A stretch of 64,000 nt of DNA, taken from positions 49,637-113,636 of the forward strand of contig DDVW01000070.1 of assembly GCA_002345545.1 (NCBI GenBank), written 5' to 3'. Shown here piece after piece: positions 58,484-64,000 of the stretch; position 1 is the first letter of the stretch; every line of letters starts with the position of its first letter. The notes below the pieces were generated by a model that was not told where the DNA came from, did no database searches, and saw nothing but the letters and a program-made list of their open reading frames with translations. Origin of the DNA: Stenotrophomonas sp. UBA2302 (lineage in GTDB: Bacteria > Pseudomonadota > Gammaproteobacteria > Xanthomonadales > Xanthomonadaceae). The position numbers were made by a program, and so were the translations under genes.

Positions 58484-58843
58484 TCAGTCGCTGTCGCTGT
58501 CGGACCACACCGCCAGCTCGTTGCCACCGGGCTCGATGAACTGGAAGCGGCGGCCACCCGGGAACACGAACACCGGCTTCACCACCTCGCCGCCACGCGT
58601 CTGCACCGCCGCCTGCAGTGGTGCCAGCTGCGCCGCATACAGCACCACCAGCGGCGCACCTGCAGTCGAGGTCACGGGGGTGCCGCGGAAGAAACCGCCC
58701 TGCAGCTGACCGTCATCAAAGGCGGTGTAGTCCGGGCCATAGTCCTCGAAGCGCCAGCCGAACACCTGCTCGAAGAAGCGGCGACTGGCTGCCGGATCGG
58801 ATGAAGCGAACTCCACGTAGTCGATACCGCGCTCGCGCTTCAT
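58484..58843 (-). CDS. VOC-family (glyoxalase-like) protein
   Basis: A 119-residue protein of the vicinal oxygen chelate superfamily. It starts [30 protein letters not shown] split here as [12 protein letters not shown] and [10 protein letters not shown], and ends with [12 protein letters not shown], the typical last metal-side strand of the second half. It has one or two beta-alpha-beta-beta-beta units, the size of one domain of a glyoxalase or antibiotic-resistance relative. The substrate and metal are unknown. It lies 13 bases after fimV and 43 before truA, so it may be in the same transcript. Confidence 0.8.
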   Translation of the reverse strand: MKRERGIDYVEFASSDPAASRRFFEQVFGWRFEDYGPDYTAFDDGQLQGGFFRGTPVTSTAGAPLVVLYAAQLAPLQAAVQTRGGEVVKPVFVFPGGRRFQFIEPGGNELAVWSDSDSD

Positions 58844-58856
58844 CCCGGCCCCTCTT

Positions 58857-60719
58857 TCATCCCATCCGCCCGAGCAGCTCCAGCGCCTCGGCGCGGGCCT
58901 GCTGGTCGCTGCCCAGCGCCACTTCACTGAGCAGGGTGCGCGCGTTTTCGGCATCCCCCAGATCCAAGTGGGCGATGGCCAGCCCCAGCCGCTCGCGGCC
59001 CGCCGGCGCCGGATTCAGCGGCATCACCGCAGCCATGTCATCGGCCAGCCAGGCGCTTTCCTGCCGGGCCACCGGCTCAGCACCAAACGTCGGCTCCTGC
59101 CGCTGCACGGTGTCCGCACGCGGCTGCGAGGCCTCGAACAGCAGTACCGGCTTGTCCGCCACGGGGGCCGGCACGGGATCAGGGTCGACCGCGGCGGCCG
59201 CACGCAACCATGCCGGCATCGGCTCTTCATAGGTGGCCGGTGACGGGTCGAAGTCGTCCTCCGCCGCCTGTGCCGCGGCATCGGCCTGCTCCGGCAGCGC
59301 ATCATCGGCCGGCATTGCCTCATCGTCGATCGCCTCATCGACAGCCGCCGTCCCCATCGCCGGCATCGCCGCCGCCAGGCCTTCCGGGCCGAAGCCGCGA
59401 CCGGGCGCAGGCGGCAACGGCTTGCGCCGCCGCGACAGCCACCAGCCGATCGCTCCCAGTACCAGCAATGCCAGTCCCAGCCACAGCCAGCCGAGCGAGG
59501 CACCGTCATCACGCTTGCCGGCTTCGGCCAGGCGTTGCTGGGCCGCGGCCAGATCCGAATCCTTCATCGCGATCAGGGATTGCTGCTGTTGTTGCAGCTT
59601 TTCCAGCTCCCCGACGCGCTCACGCAGTTCCTGCAGCTCCGCATCACGCGTGGCCAGGTCTTCCCGCGCCTGCCGCAGCTGTTCGTTTGCCAACATGTCG
59701 CCCTCGCCACCGGCATCGAGTCCGGTTGTCATTCCTGCAGTCTGCTCTCCGCCCGCCACTGCCGGGGCGATTTCCAGCCGCGCCCCCGTGGATGCAACGG
59801 TGCCTGCCGATGGTGAAGAAACCGGGCGTTCCCCGGCATCGGCCACCGCCGGCTGCGGTATCGCCGCACGCGCCTGTCGCCACTGGGCAGTCTGCTCACG
59901 CACGATCGCGCGCGCCTGCGCCACATCCACCTGCGCCAGTTCTTCCTGCCCCGGATTGCGCAGTACCGCGCCCTGCTTGAGCAGATTGATGTTGCCGCGG
60001 ATGAACGCCTCCGGGTTGGCGCGCAGCAACGCCACCATCGCCTGGTTCATTGAAACGCCGCTCTCGCGCGACAGCTCACGGGCGATGTGCGACAGAGTCT
60101 GCCCGCGCTGCACCGGCGCCAGCTGGCCGGGTGTCCGGGCCGGCGGCGCCTGGACCACGGGTGCGGATGCGGGCGTTGCCGGGGCAGGCGCAGCGGCCCG
60201 CTCCGGTGCCACCGGTGGCGAGACCGGCGAGGGCGTTTCCGGCAACGGCTCCGGGTCGCGGGTGATCAGGTTGGACAATGCGCCCGCCGGTGCGTCTATC
60301 ACCGGCTCGGCCACCGTCGTGGCGGTCTGCGGCGCGGCCACCAGCGCCGAATACTCGCGCACCAGGCGGCCCTGCCCCCAGTCCACTTCGATCAGGAAAC
60401 CCAGCGAAGCCACGTCCACCGGGGTGGCGCTGCTCACGCGGATAACCGAACGGCCCTCGCGGTCCTGTGCGAACTGGAACTGCAGCTCGCTGACCAGCCC
60501 CTGCGGCGGTGCCAGCCCGACCCGCTCGAAGGTCGCCGGCGATGCCAATCCGACGCTGGCACTCTGCAGCTCGCCCGGATCGCTGGAAATGACCGGAATT
60601 TCGGCCAGGAACGGCTGCCCGGGCTTGGACAGCACGCGGATATCCCCCAACCCCAAAGCCATCGCCGCGCTGCTGAACAGCGCCAGGATCAGAACCAGCG
60701 CGCCTTGTATCGAGCGCAT
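58857..60719 (-). CDS. fimV: FimV-type peptidoglycan-binding pilus assembly protein
   Basis: FimV anchors and regulates type IV pilus machinery and polar organisation, and also affects twitching and cAMP signalling in relatives. The 620-residue protein has a signal peptide (MRSIQGALVLILALFSSAAMA), the FimV N-terminal domain beginning LGLGDIRVLSKPGQPF, a Pro/Ala-rich linker, a LysM domain (QRGQTLSHIARELSRESG) that binds peptidoglycan, one transmembrane helix (about residues 425-445, WLWLGLALLVLGAIGWWLS), and an acidic cytoplasmic tail ending in a TPR-like helical motif (LGLAIAHLDLGDAENARTLL). It is shorter than Pseudomonas FimV. The ATG at 60719 is preferred to one 11 codons earlier. Confidence 0.9.
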   Translation of the reverse strand: MRSIQGALVLILALFSSAAMALGLGDIRVLSKPGQPFLAEIPVISSDPGELQSASVGLASPATFERVGLAPPQGLVSELQFQFAQDREGRSVIRVSSATPVDVASLGFLIEVDWGQGRLVREYSALVAAPQTATTVAEPVIDAPAGALSNLITRDPEPLPETPSPVSPPVAPERAAAPAPATPASAPVVQAPPARTPGQLAPVQRGQTLSHIARELSRESGVSMNQAMVALLRANPEAFIRGNINLLKQGAVLRNPGQEELAQVDVAQARAIVREQTAQWRQARAAIPQPAVADAGERPVSSPSAGTVASTGARLEIAPAVAGGEQTAGMTTGLDAGGEGDMLANEQLRQAREDLATRDAELQELRERVGELEKLQQQQQSLIAMKDSDLAAAQQRLAEAGKRDDGASLGWLWLGLALLVLGAIGWWLSRRRKPLPPAPGRGFGPEGLAAAMPAMGTAAVDEAIDDEAMPADDALPEQADAAAQAAEDDFDPSPATYEEPMPAWLRAAAAVDPDPVPAPVADKPVLLFEASQPRADTVQRQEPTFGAEPVARQESAWLADDMAAVMPLNPAPAGRERLGLAIAHLDLGDAENARTLLSEVALGSDQQARAEALELLGRMG

Positions 60720-60802
60720 GGCGCTCCTGCCCCTATTTGTCATGGCGGCCAATATAACGGCTCACCCGGCTTTCGAATACCGCGCACGCACAGTCCCGCC
60801 TT

Positions 60803-60831
60803 GCGGAGCCGACCCGTCGGACCGGCTCCGC
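60803..60831 (-). terminator. Hairpin after asd
   Basis: GCGGAGCCG / CGGCTCCGC forms a perfect 9-bp stem with an 11-base loop, 8 bases after the asd stop. There is no U-tract, so termination is uncertain. Confidence 0.4.
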
Positions 60832-60839
60832 CACAGTTC

Positions 60840-61865
<1,026 letters not shown>

Positions 61866-61948
61866 GGGGTGCACTCGAAAAAAGGGAGATGGGGGACACA
61901 CGTCGAGCCAGGTTCGGGGAACCTCCGGCAGACAGCCGCGGAGGCTCC

Positions 61949-63001
61949 CTACCGTTTTTTGATAATGGTTTTGCCGCCGGAAGCGGCAACGCGAGCCGTA
62001 CCGGAGTCCAGCAGGTCGGCGTTGACCACATTGACCGGACGGCCGGCATCCGGGCCGATACCCAGCCCGGCCAGCAGGTTGTCCACCGCCAGCTGCACCA
62101 TCGCGCGGCGCGTGGCCAGCGAGGCGCTGCCGATATGCGGGGCCAGCACGATGTTGCGCAGCGCCAGCAGTTCCGGCCGCACCTGCGGCTCGTTCTCGTA
62201 GACATCCAGCGCCGCCGAAGCCAGCCGGCCATTGCCCAGCGCATCGGCCAGCGCCAGCTCATCGACGATACCGCCACGGGCGATGTTCACCAGCGTGGCG
62301 CTCGGCTTCATCTTCGCCAGTGCGGTGGCATCGATGATGTGGTGGTTCTGCGCGGTGTATGGCAGCACCAGCAGCAGATGATCGGCGTGCGACAGCAGCT
62401 CGTCGAAACCGGCGTAACGGGCACCAACCTCGCGCTCCACGTCTTCCGGCAGCTGCGAGCGGTTGTGGTACAGCACCTTCATGCCGAAGCCGTGATGGCC
62501 GCGGCGGGCGATGGCCTGGCCGATCCGGCCCATGCCGAGGATACCCAGCGTGCTGCCATGCAGGTCGGTGCCGAGCATGGTGGTGAATGACCACTGCCCC
62601 CACTGGCCGTCACGCAGCCAGCGGTCGGATTCGACGATACGCCGCGCCGCCGCCATCAGCAGCGCGAAGCCCAGGTCGGCGGTGGTCTCGGTCAATACGT
62701 CCGGGGTGTTGGTGGCCAAAATTCCCGCCGCGCTCAGCGCCGGGATATCGAGGTTGTTGTAGCCGACGCCGACGTTGGCGATGACCTTCAGCTGGGACGC
62801 AGCGGCAACTTCGGCCGCACCGATACGGTCGTTGAGCGTCACCAGTGCACCATCCACACCGGCCAGTTGCGCGGCCAGCGCGGCACTGTCGTGCGCGGTG
62901 ATCTCCGGCGTGGCGACCACGTCGCAGTACGCGGCCAGCTGCGCGACGGTATCGTCGAACAGGGGCTGCGAAACCCAGACGCGGGGTCGCTGGTCAGCCA
63001 T
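61949..63001 (-). CDS. D-2-hydroxyacid dehydrogenase (GhrB/TkrA-like)
   Basis: A 350-residue NAD(P)-dependent D-2-hydroxyacid dehydrogenase. The Rossmann signature [16 protein letters not shown], the catalytic Arg in [11 protein letters not shown], the Glu in DVYENEPQV and the His in [11 protein letters not shown] are all seen. It is closest in look to glyoxylate/hydroxypyruvate reductase B and 2-ketogluconate reductase types; the exact substrate cannot be read from sequence. The ATG at 63001 overlaps the end of aroC by 8 bases, so it is co-translated with it. Confidence 0.9.
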   Translation of the reverse strand: MADQRPRVWVSQPLFDDTVAQLAAYCDVVATPEITAHDSAALAAQLAGVDGALVTLNDRIGAAEVAAASQLKVIANVGVGYNNLDIPALSAAGILATNTPDVLTETTADLGFALLMAAARRIVESDRWLRDGQWGQWSFTTMLGTDLHGSTLGILGMGRIGQAIARRGHHGFGMKVLYHNRSQLPEDVEREVGARYAGFDELLSHADHLLLVLPYTAQNHHIIDATALAKMKPSATLVNIARGGIVDELALADALGNGRLASAALDVYENEPQVRPELLALRNIVLAPHIGSASLATRRAMVQLAVDNLLAGLGIGPDAGRPVNVVNADLLDSGTARVAASGGKTIIKKR

Positions 63002-64000
63002 CGACGCTGCCGGGAATACGCGGCGCGACCTCGCCCACATCGCCACACTGCGCGCGGTGGCGCAGCGCCTGGTCCATCAGCACCAGCGCCAGCATCGCCT
63101 CGGCGATCGGCGTGGCGCGGATGCCCACGCAGGGGTCATGGCGACCGGTGGTGATGACTTCCACCGCGTTGCCGGCGGTGTCCACCGTGGCACCGGGCAG
63201 GCGCAGGCTGGAGGTCGGCTTGAGTACCATCGAAGCGACGATCTGCTGGCCGGTGGCGATGCCACCAAGGATGCCGCCGGCGTGGTTGGACTGGAAACCT
63301 TCGGGCGTGATCAGGTCGCGGTGCTCGGTGCCCTTCTGCGCGGCGCTGGCGAATCCGTCACCGATCTCCACGCCCTTGACCGCGTTGATGCTCATCAGCG
63401 CCGCGGCGATATCGCCATCAAGCTTGCCGTAGACCGGCTCGCCCCAGCCCGCCGGCACGCCATCGGCGACCACGGTCACCCGCGCGCCGACCGAGTCGCC
63501 GGACTTGCGCAGCGCATCCATGTACACCTCCAACGCCGGCACCTGCGTGGCGTCGGGCCAGAAGAACGGATTTTCCTCCACCGCGCTCCAGTCGTGCCCG
63601 GCCGGGACGATCTCGCCCAGCTGCGACAGGTAGCCGCGCACGCTCACGCCGTAGCGCTGCTTGAGCCACTTCTTGGCGATCACGCCAGCGGCCACGCGCA
63701 TGGTGGTCTCGCGCGCCGAGGAGCGGCCACCACCGCGCGGATCACGGATGCCGTACTTCTGCCAGTAGCTGTAGTCGGCATGGCCCGGCCGGAACTGCGC
63801 GGCGATGTTGCTGTAGTCCTTGCTGCGCTGGTCGGTATTGCGGATCAGCAGGCCGATCGGCGTGCCGGTGGTGCGGCCTTCGTAGACACCGGACAGGATC
63901 TCCACCTCGTCGGCCTCACGGCGCGCGGAGGTGTGGCGGCTCTTGCCGGTGGCCCGGCGCTGCAGGTCATGGGCGAACTCTTCGGCGCTGATCTCCAGTC
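62994..64000 (-). CDS. aroC: Chorismate synthase, 5' end outside the window
   Basis: AroC converts 5-enolpyruvylshikimate-3-phosphate to chorismate, the last common step to aromatic amino acids, and needs reduced FMN. The frame is open to the right edge, so the first codons are missing. The visible part begins [18 protein letters not shown] and continues with [39 protein letters not shown], the FMN-binding [14 protein letters not shown] and the C-terminal signature [20 protein letters not shown], all diagnostic. It is coupled to the D-2-hydroxyacid dehydrogenase gene. Confidence 0.97.
   Translation of the reverse strand, partial: LEISAEEFAHDLQRRATGKSRHTSARREADEVEILSGVYEGRTTGTPIGLLIRNTDQRSKDYSNIAAQFRPGHADYSYWQKYGIRDPRGGGRSSARETTMRVAAGVIAKKWLKQRYGVSVRGYLSQLGEIVPAGHDWSAVEENPFFWPDATQVPALEVYMDALRKSGDSVGARVTVVADGVPAGWGEPVYGKLDGDIAAALMSINAVKGVEIGDGFASAAQKGTEHRDLITPEGFQSNHAGGILGGIATGQQIVASMVLKPTSSLRLPGATVDTAGNAVEVITTGRHDPCVGIRATPIAEAMLALVLMDQALRHRAQCGDVGEVAPRIPGSVDG

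Overview
The window is 64 kb of GC-rich (about 65%) chromosome from a gammaproteobacterium, almost certainly of the Xanthomonadaceae (Stenotrophomonas, Xanthomonas, Pseudoxanthomonas or Luteimonas-like). This rests on the protein sequences and on gene order, not on a database search. Except for a truncated IS3-family transposase at the left edge and one LysR-type regulator (45746-46636), every gene is on the minus strand, so transcription runs from high to low coordinates.

In the direction of transcription: (a) 64000-56845 holds aroC (cut by the window edge), a D-2-hydroxyacid dehydrogenase, asd, fimV, a small VOC protein, truA and trpF. (b) 56845-46805 is a five-gene accessory-looking block: a YqiJ/NfeD-like membrane protein, a flotillin (SPFH) protein, a 1782-residue AAA+ ATPase, an unrecognised 237-residue protein and a TelA-family protein. 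It lies between trpF and trpB and is the most interesting part of the window. (c) 46636-40510 has divergent trpI and trpB with a probable TrpI operator between them, then a lipoprotein gene lodged between trpB and trpA, then accD and glmM. (d) 40299-37994 has a 2-oxoglutarate oxygenase, tpiA and secG, followed by tRNA-Leu(GAG). (e) 37748-22833 is the complete 14-gene nuoA-N operon for respiratory complex I. (f) 22635-13328 is the conserved tRNA-fMet, rimP, nusA, infB, rbfA, truB, rpsO, pnp block for transcription, translation and RNA decay. (g) 13173-6893 is comEC, exbB, exbD, msbA, lpxK, covering DNA uptake, energy transduction and lipid A export and synthesis. (h) 6800-1667 is kdsB, a low-molecular-weight phosphatase, a thioredoxin/NHL protein, uvrC and pgsA, chained by 4-base overlaps, and then a tRNA-Gly, tRNA-Gly, tRNA-Cys operon. 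(i) 1-677 is the right end of an IS3-family element.

Several neighbourhoods match Escherichia coli order (uvrC-pgsA-tRNA-Gly-tRNA-Cys; glmM...secG-tRNA-Leu...tRNA-fMet-rimP-nusA-infB-rbfA-truB-rpsO-pnp). The lineage has placed the whole nuo operon between tRNA-Leu and tRNA-fMet, and tpiA plus an oxygenase between glmM and secG. Start codons were chosen by protein homology remembered from the families, ribosome binding sites and overlap with upstream genes. Many starts are GTG, and stop/start overlaps (ATGA, GTGA, TGATG) are the rule, which implies translational coupling.
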